DNA of 64,000 nt. It comes from Clostridiales bacterium (GTDB lineage Bacteria; Bacillota; Clostridia; Lachnospirales; Lachnospiraceae). The notes under the pieces were generated by a model. That model ran no database searches and was not told the DNA's origin. It saw only the letters and a program-made list of their open reading frames with translations. The stretch spans positions 41,433-105,432 of the forward strand of contig JAQXKO010000009.1 in the NCBI GenBank assembly GCA_029010495.1, written 5' to 3'. The number at the start of each line of letters is the position of its first letter. The stretch's first letter is position 1. Positions 55,203-63,408 of this stretch are shown here, one piece after another. The position numbers and the translations under genes were made by a program.

Positions 55203-55220
55203 ACCTTTCCTTAAACTCAA

Positions 55221-55249
55221 ATACCTCTCATCAAAACGGTGAGAGGTAT
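55221..55249 (-). terminator. hairpin between lipoprotein gene and topB
   Basis: Perfect 10-bp stem ATACCTCTCA / TGAGAGGTAT with a 9-base loop, 10 bases beyond the lipoprotein stop. On the minus strand it is followed by TTTGAGTTT, a weak T-run, so it is either a leaky terminator or a leader structure of topB. Confidence 0.5.
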
Positions 55250-55258
55250 CTGCATATT

Positions 55259-55990
55259 CTACTTTCTTTTTTTACGCTTAGCCTTATTGTTCCTGCTGTT
55301 TACCTTGTAAATAAATACACATAAAATGGTAAATATTACAATAACAAGCCCTATAATAATAACAACCGCCATTACATTCAAATCATCATCACCGTAATCA
55401 TGGTTTATGATTTTCTGAACGGTCTCATTATCAAAATCAGACTGCAGGCTCGAATAACATTCATACAGGATGCCGTCCTTTACGGCATAAGTCTGCTTAA
55501 GCTCCTGATTTTCTTTGTTATTGATAGAACAGATAATTAATTCGCCCTTACGTTCATAGCTTCCGGTAACATGATAATCTATATAATTGCTTTCATAGAT
55601 GTCTTTTTCCATCGTTCCGTCGGCATGAAATGTCAGCGAAGTCCTCTGACCGTCAAAACAAATTATTTCAAACCTGTCTGATTCCGGTATTTTTTCCTCA
55701 TATGCACTGTATGATTCATATATGAAATACTGCCCGTCCTTTATCAGATATCCGGTCGAGGAGCTGCCCTGTTCATCATTAAGTGTAACAATGTTATCCT
55801 TCACCTCGTATTTGCCCTTAAGTCCCGTGCTGACATAGAAATCGCCATCTTTTTCCAATCTGATATAATTTGAATCCGGCGATACAATCATGCTGAAAAA
55901 AACTGTTGTTTTATCGAGGCTGTTACCACATCCGGTGAGGAGTATAACAACCATCATACATATAAGCATATATGAAATTTTCTTTTTCAT
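55259..55990 (-). CDS. lipoprotein with C-terminal membrane helix, unknown
   Basis: No family recognised. A 243-residue protein with a signal sequence and lipobox ending LLTGC (Cys21), a beta-rich domain with repeated short motifs (GKYEVKDN, GTMEKDIYESN, GSYERKGELI), and then a C-terminal membrane helix (about 209-230) with a very basic tail (NKAKRKKRK). The combination of lipid anchor and C-terminal helix is unusual and would fix the domain to the outer face by both ends. It lies between glyA (26 bases) and topB. Confidence 0.78.
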   Translation of the reverse strand: MKKKISYMLICMMVVILLTGCGNSLDKTTVFFSMIVSPDSNYIRLEKDGDFYVSTGLKGKYEVKDNIVTLNDEQGSSSTGYLIKDGQYFIYESYSAYEEKIPESDRFEIICFDGQRTSLTFHADGTMEKDIYESNYIDYHVTGSYERKGELIICSINNKENQELKQTYAVKDGILYECYSSLQSDFDNETVQKIINHDYGDDDLNVMAVVIIIGLVIVIFTILCVFIYKVNSRNNKAKRKKRK

Positions 55991-56016
55991 AAATTGAAAT
56001 ACTCCAATCCGTTCAA

Positions 56017-57264
56017 TTATTCATAAAGAGGATATTTCTCAGTAAGAGATTTAACGATTGCCTCTGCCTTCTTAGCACATTCTGAGCACTCAGGATTAAG
56101 AAGAACAAGTGAAATTGCCTCTGCGATCATGTCCATATCCTCAGTATTCATACCTCTTGATGTAACTGCAGGTGTACCGAGACGTAAACCGCTTGTTACA
56201 AATGGCTTCTCAGGATCATTTGGAATTGTATTTTTGTTACATGTAATATGAACCGCATCAAGTAACTTCTCAGCCACCTTACCTGTTACTCCCGTACCTC
56301 TAAGGTCAACAAGCATAAGGTGGTTATCAGTTCCTCCTGATACAATATTTATACCTCTCTTAAGAAGTCCGTTACAAAGAGCCTGCGCATTATCAATAAT
56401 ACCCTTTGCATAATCCTTAAAGGATGGCTCAAGAGCTTCCTTAAAGCATACTGCTTTAGCAGCGATAACATGCATAAGAGGTCCTCCCTGTACACCAGGG
56501 AAAACAGCGCGGTTAAACTTATGCTCATCGGCAAATTCCTGTGATGATAAAATCATACCGCCTCTTGGTCCGCGAAGTGTCTTATGAGTTGTTGTTGTTA
56601 CAACATGAGCATATGGAATAGGGCTTTCATGATAACCTGCCGCAACAAGACCTGCAATATGAGCCATATCTACCATAAGGTAAGCTCCGACCATGTCTGC
56701 AATTTCCCTGAAGCGCTTGAAATCAATCTTTCTGCAGTAAGCAGAAGCACCGGCAATGATAAGCTTTGGCTTACATTCCTTTGCAATTCTTTCAACTTCA
56801 TCATAGTCAATGAAACCATCATCATTAACTCCGTAAGGAACTATATTAAAGTATAAGCCTGAGAAGTTAACAGGTGAGCCATGTGTCAGATGACCGCCGT
56901 GGTCAAGACTCATACCCATTACCGTATCTCCCGGTGTAAGAAGAGCAAGCTGTACAGCCATATTTGCCTGAGCACCGGAATGAGGCTGAACATTTGCATA
57001 TGTGCATCCAAAAAGCTTCTTTGCTCTTTCGATTGCAAGATTTTCAGCAATATCTACATACTGGCATCCGCCATAATATCTCTTTCCGGGATAACCTTCG
57101 GCATATTTATTTGTTAATACACTGCCCATTGCAGCCATAACAGCCTTACTTACAAGATTCTCCGAAGCAATAAGCTCAATATTGTCTCTCTGACGTGACA
57201 ATTCAAGATTAATGCTTTCAACAAGTTCAGGATCGTACTTTGATACTTCGTCTAATGAAAACAT
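56017..57264 (-). CDS. glyA: serine hydroxymethyltransferase
   Basis: Interconverts serine and glycine with tetrahydrofolate, supplying one-carbon units. The 415 residues from the ATG at 57262-57264 start [15 protein letters not shown] and include [10 protein letters not shown] and the PLP lysine Lys228 in [14 protein letters not shown]. The length equals that of B. subtilis GlyA. A longer frame upstream to 57303 lacks resemblance to the family. It is divergent from the L,D-transpeptidase gene. Confidence 0.97.
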   Translation of the reverse strand: MFSLDEVSKYDPELVESINLELSRQRDNIELIASENLVSKAVMAAMGSVLTNKYAEGYPGKRYYGGCQYVDIAENLAIERAKKLFGCTYANVQPHSGAQANMAVQLALLTPGDTVMGMSLDHGGHLTHGSPVNFSGLYFNIVPYGVNDDGFIDYDEVERIAKECKPKLIIAGASAYCRKIDFKRFREIADMVGAYLMVDMAHIAGLVAAGYHESPIPYAHVVTTTTHKTLRGPRGGMILSSQEFADEHKFNRAVFPGVQGGPLMHVIAAKAVCFKEALEPSFKDYAKGIIDNAQALCNGLLKRGINIVSGGTDNHLMLVDLRGTGVTGKVAEKLLDAVHITCNKNTIPNDPEKPFVTSGLRLGTPAVTSRGMNTEDMDMIAEAISLVLLNPECSECAKKAEAIVKSLTEKYPLYE

Positions 57265-57318
57265 AATAAAATAATTTCCTTTCTGTTGACCGCAAAAGGT
57301 CATAGTCTGTTAATTATG

Positions 57319-57346
57319 AGTTTACCATATAAATAAAATATTTCAA
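57319..57346 (-). promoter_or_regulatory. possible promoter of glyA
   Basis: Minus strand TTGAAA (57341-57346), 16-base spacer, TAAACT (57319-57324). Moderate match in the 319-base gap to the divergent gene; no riboswitch was recognised there. Confidence 0.4.
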
Positions 57347-57583
57347 GAGGAAAATCGATTTTAAGGAAAAATCTGACATGATTTTACATTATGGAAGTCT
57401 ATAAAAATCAAATAACGGAATAAGAATTATGAGCCGGTCTGATCACGGATAATTGTTACAATTTTTTTACATTTTTCTGTTATTTCTTGAATTAATATAT
57501 TATATGTGATATTATAAATTGTATTTTTCTAATTATATAATTATTAATATTATTACATAAAGAAAGTGAAAGAGGTAAAGAAA

Positions 57584-59863
57584 ATGATTTCACCGGGAAA
57601 AACAAAAAAATCATATGCAATCATGCTATTAATGCTAATTATAATTTTTACATGCAGCTGCGGCAAAAACAAAAAATCAGATAATGACACTGTTAAGCCC
57701 TCTGAAACCGTTACCCCTACTGCAACAGTAACATTCACGCCAACACCATCTCCTACCGATACAGTGAATACAGTTCCCACACCTGATGAGAATCCGATTG
57801 CCGTTCCTACAATGTCAAATGCAAAGACATTTCCGGAAAAAACCGTTCTTGGCGGTGCAGACATCTCCGGGAAGACTTTTGAGGAATCAATAAAAGCTTT
57901 AAAACAAAAGCTTAATGAGTATTCCGTGAATGCAAAAATTGACACTACATCATTCGTATTAAAGGCTTCTGATGTTGGTCTGACAATTAACAAAGAATTT
58001 AATATTGCAAAATATTATGATTATATTACTGCCGACGGTGAGAAAAAGCCTGAACCTTTATATAACGAAAAGCTTTTCACATTCGGAGATGAGAAAACAG
58101 TAAAAGCTAATATTTTGAAAGCATATAACAAGGCCAAGTACGGTGATCCCGAATATGTCAGTAAAGAAACCGTAAATATTACAAAGCCCGATCTTACTTT
58201 CAATAAATCAACAGGGAAATTTGAACTTACAGACGGAAAGGATTTTATAAAATACGACTATACCGAATCATTAAATACTATTTATAAGGCTTGCATAAAT
58301 TATGATAAGACAGTGACAGCAGCCTCAAAGCAGACTGTAACTCCAAAGGAACTTGCGTCAAATGTTAAAAATTCTTCAGATATTACGGCTAAAGCCAATA
58401 CATATCTTGAGCCTATAATAAAAATCAGCTTTACATTATCGGACGGCAAGACCTCTTACGAAACAATATCCAAAGAAAAGCTGGCAGCCTTTGTTGTATA
58501 TGATAAAACAAAGCAGACTACTTCAATCAGCAAAACAAAAATTGAAGAATATGCTAAAGCCGTAGCAAAGTCTCATAACAAAGCCGGTACAGAAACCGCA
58601 AAGTTTATGACGTATTCCGGCAGTTACATTACACTTGATACAAAAATGGGAAGTGAAACAGTCAATACAAAAGACCTGACTTCCAAAATATATAATTGTG
58701 TTACAAATAAAAAATCAGACGAACTTAAAGCTGTCTATATTCTTGATAAAACAGAATCTGGTGTTGTTAATTTCGGCGGTAATTATTGCGAAATTGATCT
58801 TACCAATCAGATGGTCTATGTATATAAAAACGGCCAGCTTAAGGTTAAGTCACCATGTGTTTCCGGTCGTGTAAGCAACGGAAACTACACTCCTACCGGT
58901 GTTTACGAAATCTGGCTTATTCAAAGAGACAGATATCTTATCGGACCCGGATATAAATCATGGGTAAATTACTTTATAGCATTTAACAGAGGTATCGGTT
59001 TCCATGATGCTTCCTGGAGAAGTACATTCGGCGGAACACAATATATTTATAACGGAAGTCACGGATGCATTAACATGCCGCTAAAAGCCGTTACAACTCT
59101 TTATCAGAATATAGAAATGGGTACAAAGGTAGTTGTGTACGGCGGTATTACTAAATTATCCCAGAAAGAACAGACATGGACCGGAAAGACTTCGTATACC
59201 ATGAAAGCTTCTGATAAACCTTTATTGATTGACAGAAAAGCAATTGATGCAAAGCTTACATACACTTCTTCAAACAAAAATGTATGCACCGTATCAGACA
59301 ACGGATATATTACTCCCGTAGGAGCAGGTACTGCTACAATTACAATTAATTCATCTGCGACAGCAATATATAAAGCATCAACAAACAAAGTAACTGTTAC
59401 AATAACTAAAGGAACTCAGACAGTTACGGCAAATCCGTCAAAGCTTTCAATTACAGTCGGTAATTCCATAAAGCTTTCAGTAAGTGCAAAAACATCATTA
59501 ACCTACAAATCAGCCGACAGCACAATAGTAACTGTTGATGCTAACGGTAATGTTAAAGCTATATCCGAGGGTACAACCACTATTACAGTTTCAGCTGCCG
59601 ATACGGCAAGCTTTGCTGCAGCAGGCACTACTGTTACTGTTACGGTTACAGCTCCTGTACCAACTCCAACACCGGAGCCTTCCGATACGCCTACACCTGA
59701 ACCTACCGGTGAGGCTACACCGGAGCCGACCGATACACCTTCAACAACACCAACAGTTGAGCCTACACCGGAGCCAACGAAAGAGCCATCCGGAACACCT
59801 ACTCCTGTTCCTACAGGTTCAGATTCTCCTTCAAGTGCTCCTGTTCCTCTGACTGAGGGTTAA
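57584..59863 (+). CDS. L,D-transpeptidase (YkuD) with Big2 repeats and Pro/Thr-rich tail
   Basis: Cross-links or anchors peptidoglycan by 3,3 bonds. The ATG at 57584-57586 follows AGAGG; a GTG at 57566 is less likely. The N-terminus is a signal sequence ending FTCSCGKN, so a weak lipobox at Cys26 is possible. A PG-binding/VanW-like region follows (about 85-260), then YkuD (about 397-519) with the catalytic Cys495 in NGSHGCINM and His474 in GFHDAS, then two Big2 immunoglobulin-like domains and a tail of PTPEPT repeats. The tail may span or stick to the wall. It is a lone plus-strand gene with no partner in the window. Confidence 0.92.
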   Translation: MISPGKTKKSYAIMLLMLIIIFTCSCGKNKKSDNDTVKPSETVTPTATVTFTPTPSPTDTVNTVPTPDENPIAVPTMSNAKTFPEKTVLGGADISGKTFEESIKALKQKLNEYSVNAKIDTTSFVLKASDVGLTINKEFNIAKYYDYITADGEKKPEPLYNEKLFTFGDEKTVKANILKAYNKAKYGDPEYVSKETVNITKPDLTFNKSTGKFELTDGKDFIKYDYTESLNTIYKACINYDKTVTAASKQTVTPKELASNVKNSSDITAKANTYLEPIIKISFTLSDGKTSYETISKEKLAAFVVYDKTKQTTSISKTKIEEYAKAVAKSHNKAGTETAKFMTYSGSYITLDTKMGSETVNTKDLTSKIYNCVTNKKSDELKAVYILDKTESGVVNFGGNYCEIDLTNQMVYVYKNGQLKVKSPCVSGRVSNGNYTPTGVYEIWLIQRDRYLIGPGYKSWVNYFIAFNRGIGFHDASWRSTFGGTQYIYNGSHGCINMPLKAVTTLYQNIEMGTKVVVYGGITKLSQKEQTWTGKTSYTMKASDKPLLIDRKAIDAKLTYTSSNKNVCTVSDNGYITPVGAGTATITINSSATAIYKASTNKVTVTITKGTQTVTANPSKLSITVGNSIKLSVSAKTSLTYKSADSTIVTVDANGNVKAISEGTTTITVSAADTASFAAAGTTVTVTVTAPVPTPTPEPSDTPTPEPTGEATPEPTDTPSTTPTVEPTPEPTKEPSGTPTPVPTGSDSPSSAPVPLTEG

Positions 59864-59962
59864 AATATTTATTCACAGATTTATTATAATCCTAAAATAA
59901 TTTAAATTTATTATAATTTTTATAACGTATTTATTTTATAAACAATTGCAGACAAAGCATAA

Positions 59963-59990
59963 AAAAGGCGGTGCATATGCACCGCCTTTT
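59963..59990. terminator. bidirectional terminator between the convergent genes
   Basis: Perfect 14-bp inverted repeat AAAAGGCGGTGCAT / ATGCACCGCCTTTT without a clear loop base, flanked by A- and T-runs on either side. It serves both the L,D-transpeptidase gene (100 bases away) and the exchanger gene (20 bases away). Confidence 0.9.
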
Positions 59991-60010
59991 AATTTATTGA
60001 TTTATGTCTT

Positions 60011-61255
60011 TTATAAATATGTTAAGAACTGTGTACAAAGTACCACTGCTACTAACGCAATTGGATATGTGGCAGCATATGCAGAAGCTACATCTGTAGT
60101 ACCTGTTACATTGATAAGTGCTCCAAGAGCAGGTGTAGATGTCATACCGCCTGTAAGTGAACCGAGGTTATTGAAAAGGCTGAGCTTCATGACATATCTT
60201 GCAAGTAAGTATCCTACAATAAGAGGAATTATTGTCATAAGTGCTCCCCATACAAAGAGAATTGGACCATACTGTGAAAGAGTATCAACAAATCCTGCGC
60301 CACCGTCTACACCGGCACCGATAAGGAAAAGTATAAGTCCGAGCTCTTGGAAGATGCTGAGCAATTCTTTATTAACTCTAAGATCAAGTCTTCCGATATG
60401 AGCAAAATGACCGAATATAAGACCCATGATAAGCGGACCGCCTGTAGTACCGAGACTAAATGAGCCCTTTCCGAGAGGAATAACAATTGAACCAAGTATC
60501 AAACCGCATACAATTGTAAGAGCAAAAGCACCAAGGCCCCACTTTTCCATCATAAATAATTTTCTTCCGGCAAGCTTATCAACTACATTTTCATTACCTG
60601 CAGTAAGTAATTTGCGCTCTTCTTCCATATTTGCCTTAACAAGCTTTGGAATAATCTGTACAAATAATACTACTCCTATAACTCCGAACGGATATGCAAC
60701 TGCATGTCCGACAGCAATCTGCTTAAATACCTCATCAGAAACGGTGCCTTCCAATGCACCCTGTGCAGCTGCAAAAGCAGGTGTAGAAGTTAATGAACCG
60801 GATAATAAACCTGTACTCATGGCTGAATTCATACCCGGAGCAAAAAGTGTGATAAGTGCACATGTACCTGCACCTGCAAGAATAATTATAAGACCTAGAA
60901 GAACATATGATTTTGCATTCTTCTTAAGATTCTTAAAGAATGTAGGACCGGCGATAAGTCCAACTGAGGTTACAAATAATTCAAGACCAATATTCTGAAT
61001 CATTTTGAAATAACCGTCAATCTTTGCTTCATCAGCAGCCCATCCGCTAATGGATGAGAATGCAACACCTTTGAAATGACCGACAAATAATGCAACAAGG
61101 AATATTGCCGCACTGCCAAGGGTAACACCCTTAATCGAAATCTTACCAATCAGGTAGCCAACAACGATAATTAAAAATATGAAAAATAATGTCAAAGCCA
61201 TTGATTTCATACTAAACAAATTCGTTCCGGCTACTTCGAATAAATTAAAATTCAT
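60011..61255 (-). CDS. AspT/YidE-type exchanger (aspartate-alanine exchanger family)
   Basis: Membrane protein of 414 residues with about ten helices. Two halves each carry the family's repeat: GLLSGSLTSTPAFAAAQ (about 168-184) and GSLTGGMTSTPALGAL. Family members such as AspT exchange aspartate for alanine; others move succinate or unknown acids. The RCK/TrkA-C domains found in many members are absent. It lies beyond the fumarate reductase genes with their terminator between them. Exchange of succinate or another dicarboxylate is possible but unproven. Confidence 0.85.
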   Translation of the reverse strand: MNFNLFEVAGTNLFSMKSMALTLFFIFLIIVVGYLIGKISIKGVTLGSAAIFLVALFVGHFKGVAFSSISGWAADEAKIDGYFKMIQNIGLELFVTSVGLIAGPTFFKNLKKNAKSYVLLGLIIILAGAGTCALITLFAPGMNSAMSTGLLSGSLTSTPAFAAAQGALEGTVSDEVFKQIAVGHAVAYPFGVIGVVLFVQIIPKLVKANMEEERKLLTAGNENVVDKLAGRKLFMMEKWGLGAFALTIVCGLILGSIVIPLGKGSFSLGTTGGPLIMGLIFGHFAHIGRLDLRVNKELLSIFQELGLILFLIGAGVDGGAGFVDTLSQYGPILFVWGALMTIIPLIVGYLLARYVMKLSLFNNLGSLTGGMTSTPALGALINVTGTTDVASAYAATYPIALVAVVLCTQFLTYL

Positions 61256-61292
61256 AATTTGTTCTCCTTATGTATTATTATAAACCTTTGTA

Positions 61293-61321
61293 ATCTTACA
61301 CCTTGAACATTTCTTTGTCAA
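61293..61321 (-). promoter_or_regulatory. promoter of the exchanger gene
   Basis: Minus strand TTGACA (61316-61321), 17-base spacer, TAAGAT (61293-61298), about 38 bases before the ATG at 61255, with AAGGAG before the start. Confidence 0.7.
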
Positions 61322-61483
61322 TATCACTTATTAACAAAATATCAATGTAATATTAAATATAATATAGACATTATTATTATGATATTATTTTCATTATAAA
61401 AAACATCCCAAAAAGTATATTTTTATCTTTTACATATATTTTTTTAATAATAATATTATTTTCCCAAAATGCAATTAGTTTTT

Positions 61484-61503
61484 ATATAACATGCATGTTA
61501 TAT
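61484..61503. promoter_or_regulatory. 20-bp perfect palindrome
   Basis: Ten-base arms ATATAACATG / CATGTTATAT with no spacer, about 165 bases upstream of the exchanger -35 box. It could be an operator for a dimeric regulator. Confidence 0.5.
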
Positions 61504-61512
61504 ATTCATAAC

Positions 61513-61531
61513 TTCTGTGTTATACACAGAA
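61513..61531. promoter_or_regulatory. 19-bp inverted repeat
   Basis: TTCTGTGT-TAT-ACACAGAA, perfect eight-base arms with a three-base spacer, 9 bases beyond the palindrome at 61484-61503. The two together suggest a regulator-binding cluster. Confidence 0.45.
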
Positions 61532-61600
61532 TGTTAATCTTAAATAATGAAAGTTTTTACCCTGCATAATATATTTATCTGACAAATCATGATTTCCCCG

Positions 61601-61697
61601 ATATTATACATCTTACATATTATGTTTTTCTAATATTATTCATCTTACATATTATGTTTTTTCTAATATTATTCATCCGACATATTATGTTTTTCTT
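61601..61697. repeat. three tandem 32-33-bp AT-rich repeats
   Basis: Copies begin at 61601, 61633 and 61666. Each contains the core CATATTATGTTTTT; copies 1 and 2 share CATCTTACATATTATG and copy 3 has CATCCGACATATTATG. They lie between the frdA terminator and the inverted repeats. There are no unique spacers, so it is not a CRISPR array. Confidence 0.75.
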
Positions 61698-61735
61698 TCA
61701 TATTATATTTTACTATACTATGTTTTTTTTACACA

Positions 61736-61773
61736 AAATAACACCGACTGATTTATCAGCCGGTGTTATTTAT
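61736..61773 (-). terminator. terminator of frdA
   Basis: AATAACACCG-A-CTGA pairs with TCAG-C-CGGTGTTATT around a 4-base loop (one mismatch), followed on the minus strand by TTTTGTG. It lies 17 bases beyond the frdA stop. Confidence 0.82.
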
Positions 61774-61788
61774 AAAACATAATTAAGA

Positions 61789-63396
61789 TTATACTAAAGG
61801 ATTAACCTTTCTAGCATAGCTTGGAAGAAGCTTTGGTGATACTTCATCTGTTACTATACCTGCTGCCTTAATTTCGTTCTGATAGTCATCAACATGTGAA
61901 AGTGTAAGGTTGCCAATTTCAACATTCTTATACTTAGCACCTGCTGCCTGACCTGCATTACGACCAAATACAACTACATCAAGAAGTGAGTTACCCATAA
62001 GACGATTACGTCCATGTACACCACCTGCTGCCTCGCCGGCAACAAAAAGGTTCGGAATACATGTCTCAGAATTAACATCAACATCTACACCACCGTTCTG
62101 ATAATGAAGTGTTGGATATACAAGAATTGGCTCCTTACGAAGGTCAATACCGTATTTGCCGAACATTCTAAGCATTGCAGGGATTCTCTTTTCGATAGTG
62201 CCTTCACCATGTATCATCTCGATCATTGGTGTATCAAGCCATACACCATAGCCTTCACCTGTAGGAATACCATTTCCTCTGTCATCACATTCTCTGATGA
62301 TTGAAGAAGCTGTAACGTCACGGCACTCAAGTGGGTTCATGAATACATCACCATTAATATTAACAAGCTTAGCACCAAGTGAACGAACCTTTTCTGTTAC
62401 AAGTGCACCTACAAGCTGCTCAGGGAAAGCTGTTCCTGTTGGATGATACTGAAGTGTATCAACATCACGAAGCTTAGCGCCTGCTCTGTAAGCAAGTACA
62501 AGACCATCTGCTGTTGCACCATAATGATTTGTTGTTGGGAAGTTCTGGTAATGCATACGACCTGCACCACCTGTACAAAGGATAACTGTCTTAGCCTTAG
62601 CAATAAGGATTTCCTTTGTCTCCATATTAAGGAGAACTGCACCGGCAGCCTGTCCCTTATCATCTTTAATTATTTCAATTGCAGAAGTAAAATCTACTAC
62701 TTTGATACCACGGTTAAGAACTTCATCACGAAGAGTTCTCATGATTTCTGCACCTGAGTAATCCTTTGCAGCATGCATTCTCTTTCTGCATGTACCACCA
62801 CCATGAGTAGTAACCATTCTTCCGTTTTCGTCCTTATCGAACTCAACACCAAGGTTTGTTAACCACTGGATAGCTTCAGGAGCCTTCATAACAAGCTTTG
62901 CAACAAGCTCAGGCTTTGCTGCATAATGTCCGCCGCCAAATGCATCTACATAATGGATTGCAGGAGAATCATTTTCTTTATCTGCAGCCTGGATACCACC
63001 CTCAGCCATCATTGTGTTAGCATCACCCATTCTAAGCTTTGTAACAACAAGTACGTTAGCACCTGCTTCATTTGCTTCGATAGCTGCTGAACATCCTGAA
63101 CCGCCGGCACCTACTACAAGTACATCACATTCATAATCAGGATTTGAAAGATCAATATCCTTGCCTGCGATACGGCTGTTAGCCTCAAGAATAACCTTAA
63201 GTTCCTTTGGAACCTTACCGCCCTTGTTTGGTCCGATATCAAGTGTTGCAAACTGATCCTGTCTATAGTCTGGATGATATGTTTCAAGGAGAACATCAAT
63301 TTCTTCCGGTGTCATACGCTGAGGATCAAGATTAACATTGTACTCTCTTTTCGCCTCAACGACTTTAATTAACTCACGTAATTCTTCATTATACAT
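61789..63396 (-). CDS. frdA: fumarate reductase / succinate dehydrogenase flavoprotein subunit
   Basis: The 535-residue protein has an FAD-binding core: GAGGSGCSAA at 96-105, MMAEGGIQAA, THGGGTCRKRMHAAKDYSG, ILCTGGAGR, LQYHPTGTAFPEQ and GEAAGGVHGRNRLMGNSLLD, the segment with catalytic arginine and the flavin end. It is shorter than membrane-bound FrdA (about 600), and the C-terminal domain is mostly missing. In a fermenter it most probably reduces fumarate to succinate. GGAGG precedes the ATG, and it follows the iron-sulfur gene by 12 bases. Confidence 0.9.
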   Translation of the reverse strand: MYNEELRELIKVVEAKREYNVNLDPQRMTPEEIDVLLETYHPDYRQDQFATLDIGPNKGGKVPKELKVILEANSRIAGKDIDLSNPDYECDVLVVGAGGSGCSAAIEANEAGANVLVVTKLRMGDANTMMAEGGIQAADKENDSPAIHYVDAFGGGHYAAKPELVAKLVMKAPEAIQWLTNLGVEFDKDENGRMVTTHGGGTCRKRMHAAKDYSGAEIMRTLRDEVLNRGIKVVDFTSAIEIIKDDKGQAAGAVLLNMETKEILIAKAKTVILCTGGAGRMHYQNFPTTNHYGATADGLVLAYRAGAKLRDVDTLQYHPTGTAFPEQLVGALVTEKVRSLGAKLVNINGDVFMNPLECRDVTASSIIRECDDRGNGIPTGEGYGVWLDTPMIEMIHGEGTIEKRIPAMLRMFGKYGIDLRKEPILVYPTLHYQNGGVDVDVNSETCIPNLFVAGEAAGGVHGRNRLMGNSLLDVVVFGRNAGQAAGAKYKNVEIGNLTLSHVDDYQNEIKAAGIVTDEVSPKLLPSYARKVNPLV

Positions 63397-63408
63397 TGTC
63401 TGTTCCTC

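Larger units (their letters stand above)
61256..61788. other. 533-base intergenic region before the exchanger gene
   Basis: No gene is seen. From right to left it holds the frdA terminator (61736-61773), three tandem repeats (61601-61697), two inverted repeats (61513-61531 and 61484-61503), a long AT-rich stretch and the promoter of the exchanger gene (61293-61321). This is a much richer regulatory region than elsewhere in the window. Confidence 0.65.

Noticed and set aside
57553..57993. A 146-residue minus-strand frame opposite the L,D-transpeptidase gene
   Set aside because: Antisense to a well-supported coding region that has a ribosome site and signal peptide.
60426..60998. A 190-residue plus-strand frame
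   Set aside because: Antisense to the exchanger gene; its Pro/Thr/Ser-rich translation mirrors the membrane helices on the other strand.
61601..61697. Possible CRISPR array
   Set aside because: The repeats are directly adjacent without unique spacers, and no cas genes are present.
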